NCBI GenBank assembly: GCA_018696595.1
Contig: JABHQW010000003.1
Location: 177,907 to 241,906, forward strand
DNA: 64,000 nucleotides
Reading direction: 5' to 3'
From: Candidatus Woesearchaeota archaeon
GTDB taxonomy: Archaea; Nanobdellota; Nanobdellia; Woesearchaeales; GW2011-AR9
Below, in pieces: positions 29,601 through 37,931 of this stretch (within the stretch, counting starts at the first letter, position 1; every line of letters starts with the position of its first letter). The notes below the pieces were generated by a model. It was given only the letters and a program-made list of their open reading frames with translations, was not told the DNA's origin and ran no database searches. The position numbers were made by a program, and so were the translations under genes.

Positions 29601-30739
29601 CCTCTTCGTTCTACTTTCTGCATCCAATCTTTAGTGTCTTCTACTTCTCCGGTTTGAATTCCTGTTAGTAATGCATACATCTCCGTACTTACTGATCCCA
29701 CTTGACCATCTCCTACAACCATTTCTCTGACTCTAGTTCTTTTTCGTTCGCCAAGATCCATAATAAAGCTACCAACAGGAGCAACAGTTGCTGCTGTTCC
29801 TAATCCACCAGTTTCGGTTATTTCTCCAAGAGCGATGTCAGTAACAAAATCTAAAGCTGAAACTTGTTCTTGTAATACAGGATGTCCTAAACGATCACCC
29901 AACTCTAAAAATGAACGGCTAGTAATAGATTCTAAAATAGTGTCAGTAAACTGGGGAATAATGATTTCCCCATCCCTAGTCACCATATAAACATTCATTG
30001 CTCCAGTTTCTTCAATAAATCTATCTGTTGCATCCATATAAAGCACTTGTTTAGCTCCAAATTCTTTTGCTCTTTCAGCTGCTTTTAAGGAAGCGGCATA
30101 ATTACCCCCAGTCTTAGCAGTCCCTACACTTTTAGGAGCAACACGTTTATGTTTATCAGTTAACATTAATTTAATAGGACTAAAGCCATCAGGGAAATAA
30201 GCACCACTAGGAGAAAGAAATGTACAGAAAACATAATCTGAACTTGGTTTTACTCCCAAAAAACCACCAGTACCAAACATAAATGGTCTGATATAAATAG
30301 AAGCATTATCTTGTTGTGGCATCCATAATCGTTCTACATCAAGCAAAGCATTAATTCCTTCTAACTGAACTTCTTCCGGAATTTCTGCCATACACATCTC
30401 TCTTGCTGAATGATTGAGACGATTAACGTTCTCATCTAACCTAAATGTATAAAGTTCCCCATCAGGATGTTGAAAAGCTTTTACTCCTTCAAAGATAGTT
30501 TGAGAATAATGTAATGTTGCCATGTTAGGCATTACATTTACTCTATTTACATGATTAGCGGTATCAACCACTTCAAATGGACCGTAAGGAACAATTCTTG
30601 GCGAATGCCATTCTCCATTAGAATGATCCATTAAAAACATATGGTCGGAAACTAATCCTCCAAACCCTAATGGTTCTTTTTGTTCAAATTGTTGTTGAAG
30701 TCGCTCAGATTTAGGTAGAAGATCGTATTGGATATCCAT
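29597..30739 (-). CDS. ilvE: Branched-chain amino acid aminotransferase
   Basis: Fold-type-IV PLP enzyme that interconverts Leu, Ile and Val with their 2-oxo acids. Seen: MPNMATLHYSQTIFEGVKAF (family type II, as in eukaryotic and many bacterial BCATs), the Schiff-base Lys in TAKTGGNYAASLKA near residue 214 region, IEETGAMNVYMV and ITETGGLGTAATVAPVG near the PLP phosphate. 380 aa is normal. No other branched-chain biosynthesis genes are in the window, so it may act in degradation or salvage. Confidence 0.92.
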   Translation of the reverse strand: MDIQYDLLPKSERLQQQFEQKEPLGFGGLVSDHMFLMDHSNGEWHSPRIVPYGPFEVVDTANHVNRVNVMPNMATLHYSQTIFEGVKAFQHPDGELYTFRLDENVNRLNHSAREMCMAEIPEEVQLEGINALLDVERLWMPQQDNASIYIRPFMFGTGGFLGVKPSSDYVFCTFLSPSGAYFPDGFSPIKLMLTDKHKRVAPKSVGTAKTGGNYAASLKAAERAKEFGAKQVLYMDATDRFIEETGAMNVYMVTRDGEIIIPQFTDTILESITSRSFLELGDRLGHPVLQEQVSALDFVTDIALGEITETGGLGTAATVAPVGSFIMDLGERKRTRVREMVVGDGQVGSVSTEMYALLTGIQTGEVEDTKDWMQKVERRG

Positions 30740-30860
30740 TTTGGTTGGAAGTAATGGAACAATCTATTTAAACATTATTAATCAATATTCAATAGTGTTT
30801 ATGAGGAAATAAAGAATTGTTTATTGATTATCAAAATTTCTGTCATTTTATGAGAAAAGT

Positions 30861-30870
30861 TTATATATAC
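30861..30870 (+). promoter_or_regulatory. TATA box deciding the start of the kinase gene
   Basis: TTATATATAC centred about 25 nt before the ATG at 30890. This favours a leaderless start at that ATG over the upstream GTG (30881) in the ORF track. Confidence 0.6.
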
Positions 30871-30889
30871 TTACTCCTTAGTGGTAAAT

Positions 30890-32638
30890 ATGTCTCTTGA
30901 AGAAGATGAAAATCAATATACTGAAGAAGATTATGGGGGACCCCACTATAGAACTGGAGGCATGGCATATTATGGAGAAGGAGACTTAGAAGACAGATTA
31001 GGTTTCTTAGTAGCCAAACATGATAAAGATGGTGATGGTTGGGAACTTAGTACATCATGGGCATTATACTCAAAAGATGGTAATAATCGTAGATTTGGTG
31101 GTTCACATGATAATATTTCAGGAATAAGAACATTTCCAAATGGATTACAATTTCTAAATACTGATAACAAGATACAGCGTAGTTATTTCTCAATAGAAGG
31201 TATTGAATTTAGTGTTGGTTATCACGGACCCCAATCACATGATAACATAGTGGCTAATTTTGCAAATTGGCAAGAATATTTTAGTTATGATAGAATAAAT
31301 CCAAAAACTTTACAATCAGTTAAAAATTGGTTAATGGATGATAATAATCCAATAGATCAAATAAAAATAGAATTAGTTGCCGAAATTTCGGAAAAATGTT
31401 TATTAGATAAAAGTGAAGCACTCTTTGGGATTAATCCAAGTGAATTTTTAGATATATTCTCTGAAGGTTTAAGAAACCCATTTTATCAGAACTTATTTTC
31501 CCAAGTCATAGATTATTACTTTGAGCTGGGAGAGACTCAACTTAACCCTCATGAACTTAATGAAGCAATTGTTAAGAATACTGCTCAATGGTATTCCGAA
31601 GCAAGGCCATATGAAGAGGATCTTCGTAAAAAAGCTGATTCTTTGGCAGAAGGAGCAAATGCAAAGGATTGCTTAGATGCAATATTAAAACAGGGCCGAT
31701 TTTCCAGTGTTAAAGAGTTAGGAGAATGTGCAAGTATTCAATTACCACATCATTACGTCATCAAGAAACATGCTTCTGGAGGATGGAGCCAAGTATATCT
31801 AATTATAGATAAAGGAGAAACAGATGAAGATTTCATTAAAGTACTCAAAGTTCCAAAAAATAATATTGACATGAATAAAGATCCCAACGTTAAGAAAATA
31901 ATTGAAAAAAATTCTAGTATAGAAAACACCCTTAAAGCAATTGCGGAGGAGGAAAAGAGAATTAATAGCAAAACATCCAACACATCTAATGATAACTTTC
32001 CAAATTTTGAATATCGTCCATTGCCACAGTTCCACGAAAGTTACGTAGGGAATAACGGAATCCCATTATTAATTTACGAATTTATTCGTGGGGAAACCCT
32101 AGAAGATCATTTTGAAGAAGAAAGGCCACTTGAAGAAAAGTTAGATGTTTTAACTAGAACCGCATATTCATTAAACTATATTCACCAGAAAGGATTTACT
32201 CATAATGATATTAAAAAAGATAATTTCATGAGAAGTGAAGTTAATGATAGAGTTTACTTATTAGACTTAGGACTTTCCAGAGTTACTGAATCAGATTCAA
32301 GTATTCGTGGAAAAAGAGCTTATGCCGCTCCAGAAAGAATAACGGGACAATCTAACCCCTCTGAAGAAGCAGATCAATATAGTTTTGGAGTGATGGCTTA
32401 TGAAATTCTTACAGGAGAATTACCCATTGACTTTGGAGAAACTGAAGAAGAAAAAGCAGAGATGGTTATAAAAGTAAGAGATGGCGAAGTTCTTCCAGAT
32501 TACGAATTGCTTAGAGAAAGAGTACCTTCACAACTTGCAGAAATAATTGAAATTTGTTTATCTTACGACCCAAAAGACAGATACGGATCTATGCAAGAGG
32601 TTGAAGATCAATTATGGGCATTGCAGAATCCTGATTAG
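30890..32638 (+). CDS. Hanks-type Ser/Thr protein kinase with unknown N-terminal domain
   Basis: Residues ~280-580 form a eukaryote-like kinase domain: Gly-rich loop KHASGGWSQVYLI, Lys in IKVLKVPKN, catalytic loop THNDIKKDNFM (HND in place of HRD), metal motif LLDLGLS (DLG in place of DFG), APE as YAAPERI, and DQYSFGVMAYEILTGELP. Key Lys, Asp, Asn and Asp are kept, so it should be active. The N-terminal ~200 residues are acidic with a beta-rich look (LGFLVAKHDKDGDGWELS; FPNGLQFLNT) and match nothing I know; they may sense a ligand. The protein is cytosolic. Transcribed alone from its own TATA box. Confidence 0.88.
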   Translation: MSLEEDENQYTEEDYGGPHYRTGGMAYYGEGDLEDRLGFLVAKHDKDGDGWELSTSWALYSKDGNNRRFGGSHDNISGIRTFPNGLQFLNTDNKIQRSYFSIEGIEFSVGYHGPQSHDNIVANFANWQEYFSYDRINPKTLQSVKNWLMDDNNPIDQIKIELVAEISEKCLLDKSEALFGINPSEFLDIFSEGLRNPFYQNLFSQVIDYYFELGETQLNPHELNEAIVKNTAQWYSEARPYEEDLRKKADSLAEGANAKDCLDAILKQGRFSSVKELGECASIQLPHHYVIKKHASGGWSQVYLIIDKGETDEDFIKVLKVPKNNIDMNKDPNVKKIIEKNSSIENTLKAIAEEEKRINSKTSNTSNDNFPNFEYRPLPQFHESYVGNNGIPLLIYEFIRGETLEDHFEEERPLEEKLDVLTRTAYSLNYIHQKGFTHNDIKKDNFMRSEVNDRVYLLDLGLSRVTESDSSIRGKRAYAAPERITGQSNPSEEADQYSFGVMAYEILTGELPIDFGETEEEKAEMVIKVRDGEVLPDYELLRERVPSQLAEIIEICLSYDPKDRYGSMQEVEDQLWALQNPD

Positions 32639-32664
32639 TTCTCATCTCATTTAGAAACTATATT

Positions 32665-33576
32665 TTAATAATTTAATCCATAAAATGGCCCGGAGATATC
32701 CCAAAGTTTTCTCATAATATTAACTAAATGAGAAACAATAATATGTTCATCAGGACTTAACTTCTTTCTAAGATCATAATAAGTATGGAAAAGTAATTGG
32801 TCTTTGATTTTAGAAATCTCTTCAATCTTCTTGTTATTTTTTTCATAAAAAGCTTGATAAAACAACAACAATGCTTTATTTACTTCCTCAAAAAATTGTA
32901 AAGTGGCTTTTGATACTTTTTGAACAGAATGTTTAGAACAAAATTGATAAATATACCTATATTGATTAGAAATCTTTTCTAAGTTCCAAACAACCAAATA
33001 TTCAAAAATCATTGACTCCTGATTATTTCGATGCTTATTTAGAATTCTTTTACAAAAGTCAGTGTACTTGGTAATTACTTTAGCTTTATGGTGAATCTCT
33101 TCTAATTGGCTAAATTCTTTGTTTTTAAGACTATAAAATATTTCTTCACTAAGTTCCAATAAAAGAATAAAAGAATTTTTAAGAATATCATCAAACTCTG
33201 ATTCTAGTTGCATAGCAATATTTCTAACTTCACATTCTTTTTTTCTTCTAGAAACAACTTCAATTCCCAGAAGCCAATCAACAACACTTTGTATTTCCCT
33301 CAAAGCAGACTCGTCTTCATAATGGAAAATTATTTTATCGTAACCTTTTTTGTAAATATTACCAATTATTGCCCTTATGTTTGAATCAGTACTTTTCTTA
33401 ATCTCAACTTTAGTTTCTCCAACATGAACAGAGTTCCCGCCCCAAAGTTCGAGAATATTTCCTTTCTCATTTAAAGTTACTTCATCGCCTTTCTTGACGT
33501 TATATTTCTTAGTCCACTTAGCTGGTAAACTCACCATTAATGTTGCAGGGCCAACTTGACATACTTTTCTTTTCAT
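32665..33576 (-). CDS. AbrB-PhoU fusion protein (archaeal phosphate uptake regulator type)
   Basis: N-terminal SpoVT/AbrB-like DNA-binding domain (MKRKVCQVGPATLMVSLPAKWTKKYNVKKGDEVTL, residues 1-40), then after a linker a long all-helical PhoU-like part (about 115-300) with the repeat core ILLLELSEEIFYSL and VKTDFCKR-like segments. Archaeal proteins of this layout are linked to phosphate regulation; no pst genes are nearby, so the target is unknown. Divergent from a run of small genes beginning at 33689, so it could control that run, which is only a positional guess. Confidence 0.85.
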   Translation of the reverse strand: MKRKVCQVGPATLMVSLPAKWTKKYNVKKGDEVTLNEKGNILELWGGNSVHVGETKVEIKKSTDSNIRAIIGNIYKKGYDKIIFHYEDESALREIQSVVDWLLGIEVVSRRKKECEVRNIAMQLESEFDDILKNSFILLLELSEEIFYSLKNKEFSQLEEIHHKAKVITKYTDFCKRILNKHRNNQESMIFEYLVVWNLEKISNQYRYIYQFCSKHSVQKVSKATLQFFEEVNKALLLFYQAFYEKNNKKIEEISKIKDQLLFHTYYDLRKKLSPDEHIIVSHLVNIMRKLWDISGPFYGLNY

Positions 33577-33688
33577 ATTAAGATAGAAAAGGAGCAGATA
33601 TTTAAATATTTCGTTTTATTTAAATATAATTATGCATTATTATAATATAAGGATAATGTTTAAATGTTTAGCCAAATGATAGAATTCT

Positions 33689-34069
33689 ATGAAAAGCAAA
33701 ACATATTCCCGTTTCGGGAAATTATTGGAAGATTGTAAACCCTCATTGGGTCAATTGGGAGAAGCATTAATGAATTACGCTGTTAGTAGTGGAAAACAAT
33801 TCTTAGTAGAAAGAGAACAAAGAGAAAGCATAAAAGAAAATATTGGAGAAGAATATTTTCAATTAACTGGAAAAGAAACAAATGATCTCTTAAAAAATTA
33901 TATCTCAAGTTCAGTAAACCAAGGATGGCAACTTTACCAAGAGCATGGTGAGAAGAGAGCTGAGTTATTTACGATTGATCGGTTAAAGAAAGCCAAGGAT
34001 GATTTTACATTAGAAGCTAAAGTTGTTAGTGCAATTGATGCAAAAGTAGAATATTTAGAAAATAAATGA
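33689..34069 (+). CDS. Hypothetical soluble helical protein (126 aa), first of the small-gene run
   Basis: No recognised domain. The sequence is helical and charged (KSKTYSRFGKLLEDCKPSLGQLGEALMN at the start, a KAKDDFTLEAKVVSAIDAKVEYLENK tail). TATA-like GTTTAAATG about 30 nt before the ATG. Followed after 15 bp by the next small gene, so it opens a probable operon leading to the NYN and radical SAM genes. The operon association is positional. Confidence 0.55.
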   Translation: MKSKTYSRFGKLLEDCKPSLGQLGEALMNYAVSSGKQFLVEREQRESIKENIGEEYFQLTGKETNDLLKNYISSSVNQGWQLYQEHGEKRAELFTIDRLKKAKDDFTLEAKVVSAIDAKVEYLENK

Positions 34070-34084
34070 TGAGGCAAATAAAAA

Positions 34085-34297
34085 ATGGTGAAATATGAAA
34101 AAAACACTTACGAATGGAGTGGTCCAACAGATGGAGTATTAGGAACATCAACATATCGAACTGATGTGTGGGATGATTCTGGATATAAAGTAGCAGAAGG
34201 AATAGGTTCTTCAAGAGAAGAAGCAGAAGACAATGCCAGAGATAATATTATTGAAGAAGGAGTAAACATGGGAGAATTCTATAAAACCATGGATTAA
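34085..34297 (+). CDS. Small protein with a dsRBD-like C-terminal half (70 aa)
   Basis: The stretch GYKVAEGIGSSREEAEDNARDNII (residues ~36-59) resembles the last beta strand and helix of a double-stranded RNA-binding domain (pattern GxGxSxxEAExxAxxxxI). The N-terminal half (YEKNTYEWSGPTDGVLG) is short, so the fold would be partial. Next to an NYN-domain nuclease, RNA binding would make sense, but this is inference. 15 bp after the previous gene. Confidence 0.55.
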   Translation: MVKYEKNTYEWSGPTDGVLGTSTYRTDVWDDSGYKVAEGIGSSREEAEDNARDNIIEEGVNMGEFYKTMD

Positions 34298-34329
34298 GAA
34301 TAACTATTAATTACGGAGGAAAAATAAAA

Positions 34330-34770
34330 ATGGAAATGAGACCCCTTGAACATAAAATCGCCCTCCTAATTGATGGCCCAAATATGTACCCAATAGAGTT
34401 TAAAGAAATCAAAGAAATAGCAGAAAGATATGGAACAATTGTATTGACAGAAGTTTATCTTAACAAGCATGCTTCGAGAGGGTTAATTGAGGCAGCAATA
34501 AACGGAGGATATCGTCCAGTAATAGAAGCAATTGATGATATTGATACTTCTCTTTGTACTAGAGCCACAGAAATAATCTGTTCTCCACGTTATGAACAAG
34601 TAGATTTAATAGCAATTGCTAGTTGCGATGGAGATTATGTGCCTCTAACGCACAAAACAAAAGAATATGGCAAGAAATGTTTAGCTATTATGAGTGATAC
34701 CAATGGCAGATCTATTGCTTTAAAAAATTCTGTGGATTATCTTGAAATCATTAACCCGAGAACAGAATAA
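34330..34770 (+). CDS. NYN/LabA-family PIN-like nuclease
   Basis: A 146-residue PIN-fold protein of the LabA/DUF88 type. Acidic active-site positions are visible: ALLIDGPNMYP near residue 12, ATEIICSPRYEQVDLIAIASCDGDYVPLTHKTKEYGKK at about 82-117 with the DGDY motif, and a final YLEII. Such proteins cut RNA with metal ions. GGAGGA 8-9 nt before the ATG supports the start. It directly precedes the candidate peptide gene and the radical SAM gene, but may be independent of them in function. Confidence 0.85.
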   Translation: MEMRPLEHKIALLIDGPNMYPIEFKEIKEIAERYGTIVLTEVYLNKHASRGLIEAAINGGYRPVIEAIDDIDTSLCTRATEIICSPRYEQVDLIAIASCDGDYVPLTHKTKEYGKKCLAIMSDTNGRSIALKNSVDYLEIINPRTE

Positions 34771-34804
34771 AAAAATAAAAAATAAAAGATTTGGAGGAAA
34801 GAAA

Positions 34805-34957
34805 ATGGAACCATTAGAAAAAATGATAGAAGGTTATAGAAGATTAGAAACAGAAATAGAAACAGATATTGGCTATCAAAAATTAGAAGTTAATTATGGG
34901 AACAAAGATTTAAAGTTAACCCATGAACAATGTCCAAGCCAATGTTCAAATAAGTAA
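34805..34957 (+). CDS. Candidate RiPP precursor peptide (50 aa, CPSQC near C terminus)
   Basis: The ORF track extends this frame to 34742, but the true start is the ATG at 34805 with GGAGGAAAGAAA directly before it. The product has a charged, helical leader (MEPLEKMIEGYRRLETEIETD) and a short tail EQCPSQCSNK with the only two cysteines. It ends 8 bp before a radical SAM/SPASM gene. Short leader plus Cys-bearing C terminus next to a SPASM maturase is the standard layout of thioether-forming RiPP systems (sactipeptides and ranthipeptides). No exporter or protease is visible nearby. Assignment as a precursor is inference from position and composition. Confidence 0.65.
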   Translation: MEPLEKMIEGYRRLETEIETDIGYQKLEVNYGNKDLKLTHEQCPSQCSNK

Positions 34958-34965
34958 TAACAAAA

Positions 34966-36342
34966 ATGATAATGACTAACCCGAAAACTCGGATATGGGA
35001 AATAGGAAATAAAAAAGTAATGTTTAATTCATTACATGGAAAGCCATTAATACCAACCGAGGGGTTAATCAGATTATTAGAAACTTTTAAAGAACCAAGA
35101 GACCAAGAAGACATCATCAAAACAGTTAGTCAAAAAGAATTAAGAATAATTGAGGACTTGGTCTCAATGGACTTTTTAATAAATCCCCTTAAAGATGTTT
35201 ATGAAAAAGTTAAAGAAAGAGAGAAACAAGAACTTAATAATAACTTAGAGGGATTAAACCTTTATAATCTTAGACTAAACGTAACCTCTTCTTGCAATCT
35301 TGCGTGTCAATATTGTTATGTATATCAAAGAAAAGAAGAAATTTCTTCTTTTAAAAATATGAGTACAGAAATTGCAGAAAAATCAATATCTCTTTTCTTT
35401 AAATTTCTTAAAGAAAAAGAAGAGCAAAGAATACAAACAAAAGCTATTCCCAAAATAAGATATTTTGGAGGGGAACCCTTAATCAATTTCCCAGTAGTCA
35501 AAAGAAGCGTAGAACTAACAAGTCGTTTGGCAGAACAATACAATATTAAGGTCCAATCGATAATCAACACAAATGGTACAATATATGATCAGGAGATAGA
35601 AAAATTTCTTTTAAGTAACCAAGATTTAAATTTAATAATTAGTTGGGATGGATTAGGAGATTACCATGATTTAGTAAGACATTCCAAAAATAATGAAAAA
35701 AGTAGTAAAAAGATAATGAAGAACTTTGAAAGGATGATGGACCAAGGGATAAGACCCACCATCAGTTGTGTACTATCAGAAAGAAATAAGGACCACCTTA
35801 AAGAATTCATTGATTATTTAGCAGAAAAAAAATTAAAATATTTTGGCATTAGTGTACAAACAGTCTCACAAACAGGCGACAAAATGAGTTCAGAAGAAAA
35901 AGCAAAAAGATTAATAGAAGTTATGAGTTATGCTAAAGAAAAAGGAATTGAAGTTGATGGGCCGTGGTCTTGGCAATACAGGTTATTTAATGACAACACA
36001 GAAGTTTCTTATTGTGGAGCAGTAGGAGGAGAAATCCATGTAAGTGAAAATGGAACAGCCCACCCCTGCCATTTAGTTAAACTAAAATATGGTGATATCA
36101 CAAAAATAAAAAAACTAGAAGAATTATTTGTTTCTCAAGAATATAAAACAATAATTAACAGAACAATATCTGCAATGTATGATGATTGTAATTCTTGCGA
36201 TTTAGAAGGTTTATGCGCAGGTGGATGCATGGCAGAATCCTATGAAAGAACAGGAGATTATTCGAAAAGAGGAGAAGGGTGTGAATTTAAAGTAGAAATG
36301 ACAAAACAGTTATTAGAAAAATATCTAGAAGAGATGGACTAA
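34966..36342 (+). CDS. Radical SAM/SPASM peptide maturase with N-terminal RRE-like domain
   Basis: N-terminal ~70 residues (VMFNSLHGKPLIPTEGLIRLLETFK...) look like a PqqD-type winged helix (RiPP recognition element). The radical SAM core has CNLACQYCYV near residue 111 for the 4Fe-4S/SAM cluster, YFGGEPLINF, and SIINTNGT. The SPASM region near 347-440 holds auxiliary-cluster cysteines: YCGAVGGEIHVSENG, HPCHLVKLKYGDI, CNSCDLEGLCAGGCM, GEGCEFK. This is the architecture of enzymes that make thioether or C-C crosslinks in peptides. Starts at codon 1 or codon 3 are both possible. 458 aa is typical. Confidence 0.9.
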   Translation: MIMTNPKTRIWEIGNKKVMFNSLHGKPLIPTEGLIRLLETFKEPRDQEDIIKTVSQKELRIIEDLVSMDFLINPLKDVYEKVKEREKQELNNNLEGLNLYNLRLNVTSSCNLACQYCYVYQRKEEISSFKNMSTEIAEKSISLFFKFLKEKEEQRIQTKAIPKIRYFGGEPLINFPVVKRSVELTSRLAEQYNIKVQSIINTNGTIYDQEIEKFLLSNQDLNLIISWDGLGDYHDLVRHSKNNEKSSKKIMKNFERMMDQGIRPTISCVLSERNKDHLKEFIDYLAEKKLKYFGISVQTVSQTGDKMSSEEKAKRLIEVMSYAKEKGIEVDGPWSWQYRLFNDNTEVSYCGAVGGEIHVSENGTAHPCHLVKLKYGDITKIKKLEELFVSQEYKTIINRTISAMYDDCNSCDLEGLCAGGCMAESYERTGDYSKRGEGCEFKVEMTKQLLEKYLEEMD

Positions 36343-36382
36343 TTAAAACAAATTTTACAAAAATAATTAGGTGGTAAAAAAG

Positions 36383-36502
36383 ATGAAACAACAATGCCAA
36401 GCTAAATGCCGCAATGAGACTGATTGCTTAAATAAAGCTTTACCAGAATCAGATTATTGCTGGTTACATAAAAGAAGAGAAAAAGAGAGTAATAAACAAT
36501 GA
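36383..36502 (+). CDS. 39-aa zinc-binding-type small protein (too short for the ORF track)
   Basis: ATG after GGTGGTAAAAAAG; product begins MKQQCQAKCRNETDCLNKAL and ends with a basic tail. The spacing C-x3-C-x5-C then DYCWLHK matches the small CxxxxC...C...ALPxSDYCxLH family seen in many genomes, with Cys and His able to hold zinc. It follows the radical SAM gene by 40 bp on the same strand. The zinc-finger signature makes it a poor candidate for a second peptide substrate. Confidence 0.6.
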   Translation: MKQQCQAKCRNETDCLNKALPESDYCWLHKRREKESNKQ

Positions 36503-36578
36503 AAAAGTTTAAATATATAGAAAGCACATTATTTAATAGAAAGCTTTTTTCAACCACAACAAAAAAGGTCTTAATTAA

Positions 36579-36707
36579 ATGGAAATAAATAAACTCATCT
36601 TTTCTTTAATAAAAATAAGTGTCCTTTCATTCACGGTGTGGTATCTTTATAATGATACAAAAAAAAGAATGAACCATAGTACTGTTGTAGAAGAGAAAGA
36701 AAAATAA
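36579..36707 (+). CDS. 42-aa single-pass membrane peptide (too short for the ORF track)
   Basis: Reads MEINKLIFSLIKISVLSFTVWYLYNDTKKRM followed by an acidic/basic tail; one hydrophobic helix at about residues 6-24 with a positive C-terminal side. TTTAAATATAT at about 36507-36517 may be its promoter. Codon use is like its neighbours and it fits between genes without overlap, but coding status rests on these weak signs. Confidence 0.4.
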   Translation: MEINKLIFSLIKISVLSFTVWYLYNDTKKRMNHSTVVEEKEK

Positions 36708-36735
36708 AGAACAAAGGAAAAGATAACAAATAAAA

Positions 36736-37809
36736 ATGGCAGAAGGAATAGTAGCAATTATTGTAGCAGGGATTATAGGGTTCCGATTATGGTCCCATTA
36801 TAACCGCAATGGTCGGAATAAAATAGATCGAAAATCTAGGGAGAATCAACAGACATACCAGAACCATACTTATACAACTGCATATGAGACCGCAAATTCA
36901 CATAAACACATACAACAAGAAAATATTAAACTGATCAGAGGAATTAACTTCCAAAGATTTAAAAAAATCAAGTATGTTCCAAAAGAAAGAGATTATTTCT
37001 CAGATTTAGAAGAATTAATTAAATTAGGAATCACCCCTCACATCTTTGTTGAGTCTTTAATGGCCGTTCATTTAGAAGGGAGAAAAGCCAGTTGCTGTTT
37101 TTCAGATCAGATAAATTTTCAGTCTTCAATCGAACAATTAGAACTAATTGCTAAAAAAATAAAAGAGGACTATAACATTTTCATGGATGCGATTGCAATT
37201 CCCTTTGGTAAAGGATGTATGATGCTTTTCTTTTTCTTCAAAGACATCAAAGAATATAAAAGAATAGAGAAGTTACAAAAAATTAGTGAGAACCCAGATA
37301 TATCCCTCGAAAAAATCTTCAAAAACCCAGAATTAGTGAAATTATGGGGAGAAATATTAGATTATCCAAAATGTTGTGTTGATTTCTGTGTTGAAACAAG
37401 GAAAGGCAATAAAGATATAGAAAAAGAATGTTCTGAAATGTTAAAATCCATCCAAGAATATAAGAAAGTTGACAAAAGTAAGATTAAAAAAGATGAAAAA
37501 GATAACGATAAGAAAGAATTATCTATTCCAGAGAAAGTTTTGACAAATTACTTTGCTTACGAATTTTATCCTTGTAATCCTAACTGTAAAGAAGCCAAGA
37601 GAATTGGAGATGAAATTAAGAAAAGATTTAGTGAAAAAGATAAAAATCTTGCTACAGCATTTCAAATCAACTCAGAATTTAACAGCCGTAAAGTGCTAAA
37701 TCTCTGTACTGATCCAAAAATGGAAAAATTCCAGAACATGATGAAAGACAGAATTATTCATCGTTTATTTTCTGTTCATCATGAAGCTAAAAAACTTAAA
37801 ACCAAATAA
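36736..37809 (+). CDS. DUF483-like protein with N-terminal membrane anchor
   Basis: One membrane helix at residues ~4-18 (IVAIIVAGIIGFRLW), then a soluble part. The segment WGEILDYPKCCVDFCVETRKG near residue 212 and FYPCNPNCKEAKRIG near 273 give a CC...C...C...C pattern that resembles the archaeal DUF483 family; these Cys could bind an iron-sulfur cluster or zinc. The Lys/Asp-rich insert KKDEKDNDKKE separates the two halves. Last gene of the small-gene run; function unknown. Confidence 0.65.
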   Translation: MAEGIVAIIVAGIIGFRLWSHYNRNGRNKIDRKSRENQQTYQNHTYTTAYETANSHKHIQQENIKLIRGINFQRFKKIKYVPKERDYFSDLEELIKLGITPHIFVESLMAVHLEGRKASCCFSDQINFQSSIEQLELIAKKIKEDYNIFMDAIAIPFGKGCMMLFFFFKDIKEYKRIEKLQKISENPDISLEKIFKNPELVKLWGEILDYPKCCVDFCVETRKGNKDIEKECSEMLKSIQEYKKVDKSKIKKDEKDNDKKELSIPEKVLTNYFAYEFYPCNPNCKEAKRIGDEIKKRFSEKDKNLATAFQINSEFNSRKVLNLCTDPKMEKFQNMMKDRIIHRLFSVHHEAKKLKTK

Positions 37810-37830
37810 TTCATTTTTCCAATACATAAT

Positions 37831-37847
37831 AAAAAGCAAAGCTTTTT
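37831..37847 (+). terminator. Possible terminator hairpin
   Basis: AAAAAGCAAAGCTTTTT, a short AT-rich hairpin ending in T residues 21 bp after the DUF483 gene. Weak stem; archaeal termination usually needs only the T run. Confidence 0.35.
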
Positions 37848-37931
37848 GGGATGTCCTGGAAAATATTTCTTTTTCCAATAGATTTAAGTAACAGTAAACA
37901 TTTCTCAAATTCAGTTAAAAGAGGTCAATAA

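Noticed and set aside
36383-36502. 39-aa Cys peptide as a second RiPP substrate
   Set aside because: Cys/His spacing and ALPESDYCWLH match a small zinc-binding family, and it lacks a leader like the 34805 peptide.
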